A stretch of DNA of 25,312 nt from a virus. Made by a program: the position numbers and the translations under genes. Positions within the stretch are counted from its first letter, which is position 1, and every line of letters starts with the position of its first letter. The stretch is from the IMG/VR virus record IMGVR_UViG_3300031885_000106, positions 1 through 25,312 of that record; one strand, given 5' to 3'. The notes below the pieces were generated by a model. That model was not told where the DNA came from. It did not search any database and worked only from the letters and a program-made list of their open reading frames with translations. Positions 5,549-10,706 of the stretch are shown here, in pieces.

Positions 5549-5569
5549 CCCACCTCCGCAACAAAGGTT

Positions 5570-5600
5570 GAGCCCACCTGCTGGGCCGACAGGTGGGCTC
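5570..5600 (-). terminator. Hairpin terminator after SEKGK-repeat gene 1
   Basis: GAGCCCACCTG (5570-5580) and CAGGTGGGCTC (5590-5600) form an 11-bp perfect stem with a 9-nt loop, just past the stop of the gene at 5638-6072. Only a weak T-rich tail (CCTTTGTTG on the minus strand) follows. Confidence 0.65.
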
Positions 5601-5637
5601 TGGGCGAGAGGGACGAGAAGTGGTGGCGGGATGGACG

Positions 5638-6072
5638 CTAGAACTCCTCGTCGGGCTCTTCGGTCTCGGACTCCTCAGGCTCTTCGGAGGCTGTCGCCTC
5701 TCCGGGTATGCTGGCCTCAGCCTTTGCGGCTGCCTTCTCGACGGCACGCTTGGCACGCCAGCGAGCCTGGGCTTCCTTGTACTTCGGCGACGTCATGTAC
5801 TTGGCCCGCGCCGCCTTGCCGGCCTCGGATTCCATGTACTTCTTCCGGGCGGCCTGGCCCTTCTCGGAGCTCTGGTAGGCCTTTCGGGCCTCCTTCGCCT
5901 TTTCCGACTGCATGTACCTGTCTCGGGCCTCCTTGCCCTTGTCGGACGTCATGTACTTGTTGCGGGCTGCCAGGCCCTTTTCCGACGCCTGATACCGCTC
6001 ACGGGCTATATCCGACTTGGTCTTGCCCTCTTCACCCTCCGTGGGGGTCTGGGTCTCACTCTCTGATGTCAC
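5638..6072 (-). CDS. SEKGK-repeat protein 1, 144 aa
   Basis: GTG start at 6070-6072, AAGGA nine bases upstream. Residues 30-107 are six back-to-back 13-residue units with consensus SEKGKxARxxYMx (for example SEKGLAARNKYMT, SDKGKEARDRYMQ, SEKGQAARKKYME), preceded by a degenerate unit. Units are 39 bp at DNA level with no indels. The repeat is highly charged, helical and basic on balance, and is followed by a basic segment and an acidic tail (125-144). Two paralogues lie at 6342-6791 and 8064-8315. Similar repeats occur in small phage and bacterial hypotheticals (from memory), with no function I know of. A nucleic-acid or protein-scaffold binding role is an inference from composition. Confidence 0.85.
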   Translation of the reverse strand: MTSESETQTPTEGEEGKTKSDIARERYQASEKGLAARNKYMTSDKGKEARDRYMQSEKAKEARKAYQSSEKGQAARKKYMESEAGKAARAKYMTSPKYKEAQARWRAKRAVEKAAAKAEASIPGEATASEEPEESETEEPDEEF

Positions 6073-6114
6073 GGGTCACCGTCCTTTCTACTTCCTAATT
6101 CAAATCCTACACCT

Positions 6115-6143
6115 ATCATACCCCATCTAGTCCCCACATGCAC
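6115..6143 (-). promoter_or_regulatory. Promoter for SEKGK-repeat gene 1
   Basis: Minus strand: -35 GTGCAT (6138-6143), 17-bp spacer, -10 TATGAT (6115-6120) followed by AGGTGTAGG. The -10 context resembles that of the divergent promoter at 6271-6300. No GTTGCGG element is present at the expected distance, so this call is weaker than the others. Confidence 0.5.
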
Positions 6144-6263
6144 GGTGTTTCCCCCTTATGATTGTTGCGGCTTCGCTGCCCGTGCGATTTACCGAGGGTT
6201 GTCAGTCACGCACAACCGTACGACGTTGGCGTGGATTTGTCACGTTGGCGAAATTCGTTGCGG
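6144..6263. promoter_or_regulatory. Divergent control region between SEKGK genes 1 and 2, with direct and inverted repeats
   Basis: Between two back-to-back promoters lie ACGTTGGCG at 6223-6231 and again at 6242-6250 (19-bp spacing), the inverted repeat GGTTGT/ACAACC (6197-6202, 6212-6217), and GTTGCGG at 6164-6170 and 6257-6263. The spaced direct repeats next to the -35 look like operator half-sites. No gene is seen here. Confidence 0.45.
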
Positions 6264-6270
6264 CCCCAGG

Positions 6271-6300
6271 TTGACGCGGTCGGAGTGGATAGGTTATGAT
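6271..6300 (+). promoter_or_regulatory. Promoter for SEKGK-repeat gene 2, GTTGCGG family
   Basis: -35 TTGACG (6271-6276), 18-bp spacer, -10 TATGAT (6295-6300). GTTGCGG (6257-6263) is 7 bp upstream of the -35, as in the minus-strand promoters. The gene starts about 40 bp downstream. Confidence 0.8.
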
Positions 6301-6341
6301 ATAGGTAGGTAAAGAGAAGAAGACCGGAAAGGAGGTGAATC

Positions 6342-6791
6342 ATGTCCAAGCGCAGAGGTAAGAAGGGTCACACAGCCCCAATCGAGGAGCCCGTCGAGAC
6401 GACGCCCGAGACCCCCGCTACCATGAGCCAGGACGAGAGGGGCCTGGACGAGATAGAGGAGGAGCTTCAGGCCTCCGAGACGGAGCTTGAAGAGGAGCCT
6501 GTTACCGAAGCCGCTGTGGAGGCCGTAGCCGTCGACAAGTCGAAGCTCAGCCACTACCAGCGGAACAAGGCCTCGCACGCCAAGTACCAGGCGTCCGAGA
6601 AGGGGAAGGAGGCCAGGACGAGGTACATGGCCTCCGACAAGGCGAAGGCGACCCGTGCATCCTACCACTCGAACCGCCGTGCAGCCCTCAAGCTCCTGAA
6701 GGAGGCCCAGAAGGCCGCTCCAGAGCTGATGGCCGCAGCGGCGATCATCGAAACCGCCGAAATCGGCTCGGAAGAGCCTATCGAGGCGTAG
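6342..6791 (+). CDS. SEKGK-repeat protein 2, 149 aa
   Basis: ATG at 6342 behind AAAGGAGGTGA, a near-perfect match to the anti-Shine-Dalgarno sequence. A basic start (MSKRRGKKGH) is followed by a long acidic region (15-60), then YQRNKASHAKYQA (72-84), SEKGKEARTRYMA (85-97) and SDKAKATRASYHS (98-110), and a hydrophobic Ala-rich helix (111-137). LSHYQRNKASHAKY aligns with VSHYKMYTAAHKKY of the third copy, so these two are closest relatives. The unit is monocistronic: own promoter (6271-6300) and a hairpin right after the stop. Acidic and basic halves may make it a scaffold or histone-like protein, which is inference only. Confidence 0.85.
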   Translation: MSKRRGKKGHTAPIEEPVETTPETPATMSQDERGLDEIEEELQASETELEEEPVTEAAVEAVAVDKSKLSHYQRNKASHAKYQASEKGKEARTRYMASDKAKATRASYHSNRRAALKLLKEAQKAAPELMAAAAIIETAEIGSEEPIEA

Positions 6792-6798
6792 TCGGACA

Positions 6799-6828
6799 GC
6801 CCCCGTACACAACCCGCCGTACGGGGGC
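6799..6828. terminator. Hairpin between convergent genes
   Basis: GCCCCCGTAC (6799-6808) and GTACGGGGGC (6819-6828) form a 10-bp perfect G+C-rich stem with a 10-nt loop, 8 bp after the stop of the gene at 6342-6791 and downstream of the convergent gene at 6947-7204. There is no good T-run on either side. The rest of 6829-6946 is rich in CCGTAC motifs but holds no gene. Confidence 0.6.
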
Positions 6829-6946
6829 GTCCCTCTGCCGTACTCTTGCGGTACCGTACCGTACTCCGACCGTAATAGGTAGGTTCGCCCCGTAGGACAG
6901 GTAAGGCCGGTCTCCGTTGTCGGCCGTCGTCGGTGTTTGTCGGTTC

Positions 6947-7204
6947 TTAGCTAGTCTTGCAGGCCTCGCAGTCACCCTCTTCAGGACACTGTGCGTCGTG
7001 ATCGTCTTCCCAGATGTTGAGGATGTCTGCTAGCATCTCCCGTATCAGCCCCTCCGTGCCGTTGTCGGCTTGTCCGTTCTGTACGAAGTGCCGACGGAGC
7101 GACTCTATTCTGACCGACAGGTCCTCTGGGAGGTCCAGTACGACCCGCCGTGTCGGCCCGTACGGCCCCCTCGGCCCCCCTTCCGTTCCCCTCTGCTCTT
7201 CCAT
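6947..7204 (-). CDS. Ribbon-helix-helix-like small protein, 85 aa (possible DNA-binding regulator)
   Basis: ATG at 7202-7204 behind AAAGGAGG. After a Gly/Pro-rich N-terminus, RRVVLDLPED (19-28) could be the ribbon strand, LSVRIESLRRHFV (29-41) helix A and GTEGLIREMLADILNIW (49-65) helix B. This matches the ribbon-helix-helix layout in order and length, with no invariant residue to prove it. The C-terminus adds CPEEGDCEAC (C73, C79, C82), a possible metal site. If it is a repressor, its own promoter and the sister promoters are natural targets (inference). Monocistronic, from the promoter at 7246-7275. Confidence 0.65.
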   Translation of the reverse strand: MEEQRGTEGGPRGPYGPTRRVVLDLPEDLSVRIESLRRHFVQNGQADNGTEGLIREMLADILNIWEDDHDAQCPEEGDCEACKTS

Positions 7205-7210
7205 TCCAAT

Positions 7211-7251
7211 CCTCCTTTCGGTTTGTTCTAATCTATCCTACCTATATTATA
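7211..7251 (-). promoter_or_regulatory. Conserved transcript leader (second copy)
   Basis: Nearly identical to the leader at 5477-5518, including the 17-bp block at 7211-7227 that holds the ribosome binding site, and the block next to the -10. Confidence 0.6.
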
Positions 7252-7275
7252 CGACACCGTAGCCGCAAACAGCAA
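7246..7275 (-). promoter_or_regulatory. Sigma70-like promoter, GTTGCGG family (variant)
   Basis: Minus strand: -35 TTGCTG (7270-7275), 18-bp spacer, -10 TATAAT (7246-7251) followed by ATAGG. CTCCCGG precedes the -35, and the upstream element is partly matched (GTTACTG, 7283-7289). Drives the gene at 6947-7204. Confidence 0.75.
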
Positions 7276-7380
7276 CCGGGAGCAGTAACAGTTGTTACGT
7301 GGCTCACCGTGCACCGACACACGCAGCATCGTATGTCGGCTGCTAACGTATGTCGTACTGTGCTCCGACAAAGCTGCGCA

Positions 7381-7427
7381 GCAGGAGGCAGACGAGCTAG
7401 GCGGGGGGCTCGTCTGCTGCTTCCTGC
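7381..7427 (-). terminator. Long hairpin terminator after lipoprotein gene
   Basis: GCAGACGAGC (7388-7397) pairs with GCTCGTCTGC (7408-7417). The stem continues with GCAGGAG (7381-7387) and TTCCTGC (7421-7427), apart from a 3-nt bulge and one G-U pair. It lies about 28 bp past the stop of the gene at 7455-7733 in its direction of transcription. Nothing else is seen in 7290-7454. Confidence 0.65.
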
Positions 7428-7454
7428 CGAAAGAAGGATGCCTACTTCATAGGG

Positions 7455-7733
7455 CTATTCTCCCTGCATCAGGTTGTCGAACGATACGCATCCACGTACG
7501 TCGTTGGCGATCCACCACCAGACTTCGTCTTCCTGGCAATCGCCTTTGCGTTCCAGACAGAACGCCGTCTCGTTCGCCTTGGAGACGAACAGGACGTCGC
7601 CGGCCTTGCACTTCGGACTGTCGGCTCCTTCGTCGTAGTTCGGTACGTACGGGAACGTACAGCCTACGACAGCGATCGTAGCTACGACTAGCGTAGCTAG
7701 GAAAGCTCTCCATTGCCATCTCCTACGGTGCAT
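7455..7733 (-). CDS. Putative lipoprotein, 92 aa
   Basis: Start set at ATG 7731-7733 (AAAGGAGA eight bases upstream), although the frame runs to 7757. The N-terminus is a lipoprotein signal peptide: MHRRRWQWR, a hydrophobic core (AFLATLVVATIAVV) and the lipobox VVGC with the lipidated Cys at 25. The mature part has four more Cys (KCKAGD, FCLERK, DCQEDE, GCVSFD), enough for two disulfides, so it should be surface-exposed and folded outside the membrane. Phage lipoproteins expressed alone from their own promoter often block superinfection (for example Ltp of phage TP-J34), which is a reasonable but unproven guess. Confidence 0.8.
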   Translation of the reverse strand: MHRRRWQWRAFLATLVVATIAVVGCTFPYVPNYDEGADSPKCKAGDVLFVSKANETAFCLERKGDCQEDEVWWWIANDVRGCVSFDNLMQGE

Positions 7734-7773
7734 CCTACTCTCCTTTCGGTTGTCCAACCCTATTCATACTTAT

Positions 7774-7803
7774 ATTATACTACACGGGATCCGCAAACAG
7801 CAA
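7774..7803 (-). promoter_or_regulatory. Sigma70-like promoter, GTTGCGG family
   Basis: Minus strand: -35 TTGCTG (7798-7803), 18-bp spacer, -10 TATAAT (7774-7779), and GTTGCGG (7811-7817) exactly 7 bp upstream of the -35. Drives the lipoprotein gene; its leader ends CAACCGAAAGGAGAG, like its sisters. Confidence 0.85.
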
Positions 7804-8009
7804 TACGGTTCCGCAACGTTTGTTTCGGGCCCTACCGTGTTAGGATGGGAAGCGTACCGTAATAGGCTGCCCTTAGTATCAGTAGTAAGCTTCTGAAGGA
7901 TGGAAGGATGCTTCTGATCGATTAGCAGCATACTACTTACTGTAGTGATAGGTAGTATACTTCCAATAGGGAGCTGAATGGCTCGGTAAAATTGGGGATG
8001 AATGCTCTC

Positions 8010-8039
8010 TTGTAAGTGGGAGTAGTGATAGGGTATAAT
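8010..8039 (+). promoter_or_regulatory. Promoter for SEKGK-repeat gene 3
   Basis: -35 TTGTAA (8010-8015), 18-bp spacer, -10 TATAAT (8034-8039) followed by TATAGGTAG, similar to the region after the -10 at 6295-6300. No GTTGCGG element is present. Confidence 0.75.
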
Positions 8040-8063
8040 TATAGGTAGAAAGGAGGGAGTGAA

Positions 8064-8315
8064 GTGACTAAGAATAAGTTGCAAGCTTCCATCAGCAAGA
8101 AGGCAGAAGAGGGATCGGCTCAGGTGAGCCATTACAAGATGTACACAGCAGCTCACAAGAAGTATGAAGGGAGTGAGAAGGGAAAGGCTGCAAGGTCCAA
8201 GTACATGAACTCCGAGAAGGGAAAGGTCGCTCGGAAGAGGTACCAGCAGAAGAGAAATGAGCTTGTGAAGGACGCTCTCAGGATGGTCAGGGAGTCTGGA
8301 GTTGAGCTAAGCTGA
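8064..8315 (+). CDS. SEKGK-repeat protein 3, 83 aa
   Basis: GTG start at 8064 behind AAAGGAGGG. Contains YKMYTAAHKKYEG (24-36), SEKGKAARSKYMN (37-49) and SEKGKVARKRYQQ (50-62), then a helical C-terminus (NELVKDALRMVRESGVELS). It is the shortest of three paralogues and lacks the acidic regions of the other two. Codon use is visibly less G+C-rich than in copies 1 and 2, suggesting a different history. It stands alone between its own promoter and a very strong terminator, the layout of a phage moron. The stop codon lies in the loop of a 9-bp hairpin (8304-8324). Function unknown. Confidence 0.85.
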   Translation: MTKNKLQASISKKAEEGSAQVSHYKMYTAAHKKYEGSEKGKAARSKYMNSEKGKVARKRYQQKRNELVKDALRMVRESGVELS

Positions 8316-8324
8316 GCTTAGCTC
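8304..8324 (+). repeat. Hairpin enclosing the stop codon
   Basis: GAGCTAAGC (8304-8312) and GCTTAGCTC (8316-8324) are perfect complements around the TGA stop (8313-8315) of the third SEKGK gene. It lies just before the main terminator hairpin. Confidence 0.6.
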
Positions 8325-8331
8325 GCAAGGG

Positions 8332-8369
8332 AAAGGAAGTGTAGAACAATCGTTCTACACTTCCTTTTT
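8332..8369 (+). terminator. Strong rho-independent terminator
   Basis: AAAGGAAGTGTAGAAC (8332-8347) and GTTCTACACTTCCTTT (8352-8367) form a 16-bp perfect stem with a 4-nt loop (AATC), ending in a run of five T (8365-8369). It is the clearest terminator in the window and insulates the upstream gene from the late region. Confidence 0.95.
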
Positions 8370-8406
8370 GTTTGAACGAAAGGAAGTATGCTTCTGATCT
8401 AAGCGG

Positions 8407-8534
8407 GATAGGGAGAAGAGTGATGTGTTGGGAGGAGAGTGATGAGTTGGGAGGAGAGTGATAGGATAGGAGGAGAGTGATAGGATAGGAGGAGAGTGAT
8501 GTGTTGGGAGGAGAGTGATGGGGAGGAGAGTGAT
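8407..8534 (+). repeat. Array of 19-bp tandem repeats, about seven units
   Basis: The core GAGTGAT occurs at 8418, 8437, 8456, 8475, 8494 and 8513, each exactly 19 bp apart, and at 8528 after a 4-bp shorter unit. Consensus is TGGGAGGAGAGTGATRDGT, purine-rich on the plus strand. Variable positions are mostly after GTGAT (GTGT, GAGT, AGGA). The array is non-coding and lies about 180 bp before the terminase small-subunit gene, where packaging sites are often found. It might also be an iteron-type protein-binding array. Confidence 0.9.
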
Positions 8535-8656
8535 GATTGGGGGGTGCGAAATAATCATGAGCCTTATTATAAGATTCATCGGCGGGGCCTCGTACAAATT
8601 ATGGGGGGTGGCCTGCGGCTTCTTTGCCCCCCTACATACCACGCCCGACAAGACCC
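8535..8656. other. Non-coding segment between repeat array and terminase promoter
   Basis: No gene is supported. It holds a G6/C6 inverted repeat (8603-8608, 8627-8632) and an isolated TATAAT on the minus strand (8566-8571) with no good -35. This is a plausible location for part of a packaging (cos or pac) site, but no cut site can be read from sequence. Confidence 0.35.
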
Positions 8657-8685
8657 TTGCCAATTACTCGCGTAGGGCCTAGAAT
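8657..8685 (+). promoter_or_regulatory. Probable late promoter
   Basis: -35 TTGCCA (8657-8662), 17-bp spacer, -10 TAGAAT (8680-8685), about 30 bp before the terminase small-subunit start. It is the only good plus-strand promoter seen upstream of the morphogenesis operon. Confidence 0.6.
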
Positions 8686-8714
8686 GAAGACAGAGACAGA
8701 GATCGGAGCTGCAC

Positions 8715-9392
8715 TTGGTAATCCCGAGAAGTCAGCTGGGGCGTAAGCCTTCGAGCCGTGTAGGTCTGCGTGGCTCGAATCCTGTCTACGACCCGTCCAA
8801 GGCGCAGCTTATCGACCCAGAGATCACGAAGTCGCGCCGCGCCCTAGTACGGCTGTTTTACTACCAGGGACTACGTGCCTACGCGATTGCCAACCGCATC
8901 CTCAAAGACCCGAAGACCGCTTACTTCCTCGCCCACACGAAGCATCCCGTCAACACGGTCGAGTGGGACATCAAGTACGTCAAGAAGTCTGACGGGCAGC
9001 AAGTCTCGGTCGCCACGGTAAACGAGGCACTCGCCGAGTACTGCTCCCGAGAGGACCTCCTCTTCCTAGAGTCCATACAGCGTTTCGAAGCCACTTCAAC
9101 CGTCGCGGAGTTCACCACTCTAGTTGAGCACGCTCAGACGGCCGCGCGTAACAAGGCCCGCGTCCTAGGTGTCAACCTCGATGGCCCTGTGATCGACCAT
9201 AAGGACGGCGACGAGGGTAGGCAGCCTAACCAGTTCGGGCCGAACATCAACATCTTTGGGAGCCCAGAAGCTTGGCTGGCACACCTGCAAGCTATTAGGC
9301 GTGTGCAGGAAGAGTTGGATGGTAGCAGTAGACCAGCTCTCGAGAGTGGAGCAGTTCCAGCAGACGAGCGCGATAGCCTTGAAGGCGCATGA
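8715..9392 (+). CDS. terS: Terminase small subunit (probable), 225 aa
   Basis: TTG start at 8715 with GGAG six bases upstream; the frame is closed just above by a TGA at 8685. The assignment rests mainly on position directly before the large subunit, with a 74-bp overlap. Residues about 42-66 (ALVRLFYYQGLRAYAIANRI) could form a DNA-binding helix-turn-helix, followed by an alpha-helical middle (100-150) and a flexible C-terminus. Small terminases bind the packaging site and hand DNA to the large subunit. The N-terminal coding region contains an 8-bp inverted repeat (8750-8757, 8772-8779), so the exact start deserves care. Confidence 0.7.
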   Translation: MVIPRSQLGRKPSSRVGLRGSNPVYDPSKAQLIDPEITKSRRALVRLFYYQGLRAYAIANRILKDPKTAYFLAHTKHPVNTVEWDIKYVKKSDGQQVSVATVNEALAEYCSREDLLFLESIQRFEATSTVAEFTTLVEHAQTAARNKARVLGVNLDGPVIDHKDGDEGRQPNQFGPNINIFGSPEAWLAHLQAIRRVQEELDGSSRPALESGAVPADERDSLEGA

Positions 9393-10692
9393 CGACGCCT
9401 GTTTCTTCGTGCGCAAGATTATCGGGGCTGAGCCTGATCCTTGGCAGTCGTCTGTCTTAACTGCTATCAGCTCACTCGATCGCATAGCCGCCCCCACAGG
9501 CCACGGTGTAGGCAAGACGGCCCTCGGTGCGTGGCTCACTTGCTGGTGGATATTCACTCGTCCCGGTAGCAAGGTCGTAACGACTGCGCCTACTTGGCGA
9601 CAGGTCTCGGACCTCCTGTGGTCTGAGGTGCACAAGTGGGTACGCCAAGCGAAGCTACACGAGATCGGCTGGGTCTGGCCCTTCAAGCTGCTTGACACGC
9701 GGCTCGAGATTGAGCAGGAGTGGTACGCGACAGGCGAGTCCACAGACGACCCGGAAAAGCTCGAGGGCTATCACGCCCCGTATATCCTTTATATAATAGA
9801 CGAGGCAAAGGGAGTGCCCGACAGCCATTTCGACGCTATGGAGGGTGGCATGACGACCGTCGAGGCGAAGATGGCGTTGCTGTCTACTCCAGGCGACCCA
9901 AAGGGTAAGCTCTATCGAGTCTGTACCGGTCAGGAGCCGGGGTGGGCTATCTTTCCTCTGTCGTCGATCGACTCGCCGCGCGTGACCCGCAAGTGGATTG
10001 AGGAGCGCAAGCTCCAGTGGGGTGAGGACTCGCCGATGTACAAGATGCGCGTCCTCGGTCAGTTCGCAGATCTCGCTGACGACTCGCTGATCCCAGTATC
10101 TCAAGTCGACGCTGCTGTGGAGCTCTGGAAGACAGGCACACCGCTAGGGGACAAGTCGGAGCACATATGTGGCCTCGACGTCGCACGCTACGGTAGCGCC
10201 AAGACGGTGTTCTGCATACGTGAGGGTAATCGTGTCGTGGATCTAATCGGCATTCACAACCGCGATACGATGCAAGTCACAGGCCGGCTGATCGCGTTGC
10301 AGGCTAGCCGCAAGTTCAAGAAGGCCTACGTTGACGCCGTGGGTATCGGCGGTGCGGTAGTTGATCGGGCAAAAGAGCTGAGGAAGCATTGGGTGGAGCC
10401 GATCAACGCTGGTGAGGCCTCAAGTGATCCCACCAAGTTCGCTAACCTGCGTGCAGAGATGTACTGGAACCTGCGGGACCTGTTCGCAGCTGGGGATATC
10501 GCGATTCCTGACGACCCTTACTTGACCGGGCAATTGACTGCGATCAAGTATAAGTACAACAGTAAGGGTCAACTGTTGATCGAGAGCAAGGAGGATATGC
10601 GCCGGCGACGCATGCCTAGCCCTGACGAGGCTGACGCTCTTGCTATGGCGTATAGGCCACATGTACCAGAAGGAATTGGTGTGTGGTTGTAG
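9319..10692 (+). CDS. terL: Terminase large subunit, 457 aa
   Basis: The packaging motor: an ATPase that drives DNA through the portal and a nuclease that cuts the concatemer. Start at ATG 9319 with AGGAAGAG just upstream; the frame is open to 9256 but that part lies deep inside terS. Walker A is GHGVGKT (61-67), then a TTAPTWRQV motif (88-96), Walker B YILYIIDE (155-162) and the coupling motif LLSTPGDPKG (187-196). The RNase H-like nuclease has the expected acids: D287 (GLDVARYG), D339 (AYVDAVG) and D436/D439 (SPDEADALAMAY). Length and motif order are complete, so it should be active. Confidence 0.95.
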   Translation: MVAVDQLSRVEQFQQTSAIALKAHDDACFFVRKIIGAEPDPWQSSVLTAISSLDRIAAPTGHGVGKTALGAWLTCWWIFTRPGSKVVTTAPTWRQVSDLLWSEVHKWVRQAKLHEIGWVWPFKLLDTRLEIEQEWYATGESTDDPEKLEGYHAPYILYIIDEAKGVPDSHFDAMEGGMTTVEAKMALLSTPGDPKGKLYRVCTGQEPGWAIFPLSSIDSPRVTRKWIEERKLQWGEDSPMYKMRVLGQFADLADDSLIPVSQVDAAVELWKTGTPLGDKSEHICGLDVARYGSAKTVFCIREGNRVVDLIGIHNRDTMQVTGRLIALQASRKFKKAYVDAVGIGGAVVDRAKELRKHWVEPINAGEASSDPTKFANLRAEMYWNLRDLFAAGDIAIPDDPYLTGQLTAIKYKYNSKGQLLIESKEDMRRRRMPSPDEADALAMAYRPHVPEGIGVWL

Positions 10693-10706
10693 TAGGCTAA
10701 GGGGTA

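Larger units (their letters stand above)
7902..8399. repeat. 18-bp direct repeats flanking the third SEKGK cassette
   Basis: GGAAGGATGCTTCTGATC (7902-7919) and GGAAGTATGCTTCTGATC (8382-8399) match at 17 of 18 positions in the same orientation and bracket the promoter, gene and terminator at 8010-8369. Apart from the repeat, 7820-8009 holds short repeats such as AGTAGTA/TACTACT and no gene. Confidence 0.6.

Noticed and set aside
5520-6098. Two long plus-strand frames opposite SEKGK-repeat gene 1.
   Set aside because: Their Pro/Arg/Ser and Leu/Gly-rich repeats mirror the 39-bp coding repeats on the other strand.
6294-6812. Minus-strand frame of 172 codons opposite SEKGK-repeat gene 2.
   Set aside because: Leu/Gly-rich shadow; the plus strand has a promoter, a perfect ribosome binding site and a paralogous product.
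7770-8156. Minus-strand open frame of 128 codons over the region before the third SEKGK gene.
   Set aside because: It runs through two promoters and overlaps a well-supported gene; no ribosome binding site.
8407-8534. CRISPR array.
   Set aside because: Units are contiguous 19-bp repeats with no unique spacers between them.
8561-8597. Minus-strand promoter (TATAAT at 8566-8571) for an antisense RNA through the repeat array.
   Set aside because: The only -35-like sequence (TTGTAC, 8592-8597) is 20 bp away and the GTTGCGG element is absent; too weak to list.
8355-8663. Minus-strand open frame across the 19-bp repeats (HHSPP/SLSSYP-rich).
   Set aside because: It is only the translation of the tandem repeats, with no ribosome binding site.
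8730-8800. tRNA-like 3' half (GGCTCGAATCC resembling a T-loop).
   Set aside because: The flanking T-stem does not pair, and there is no acceptor strand complementary to CTACGAC at the right distance upstream.
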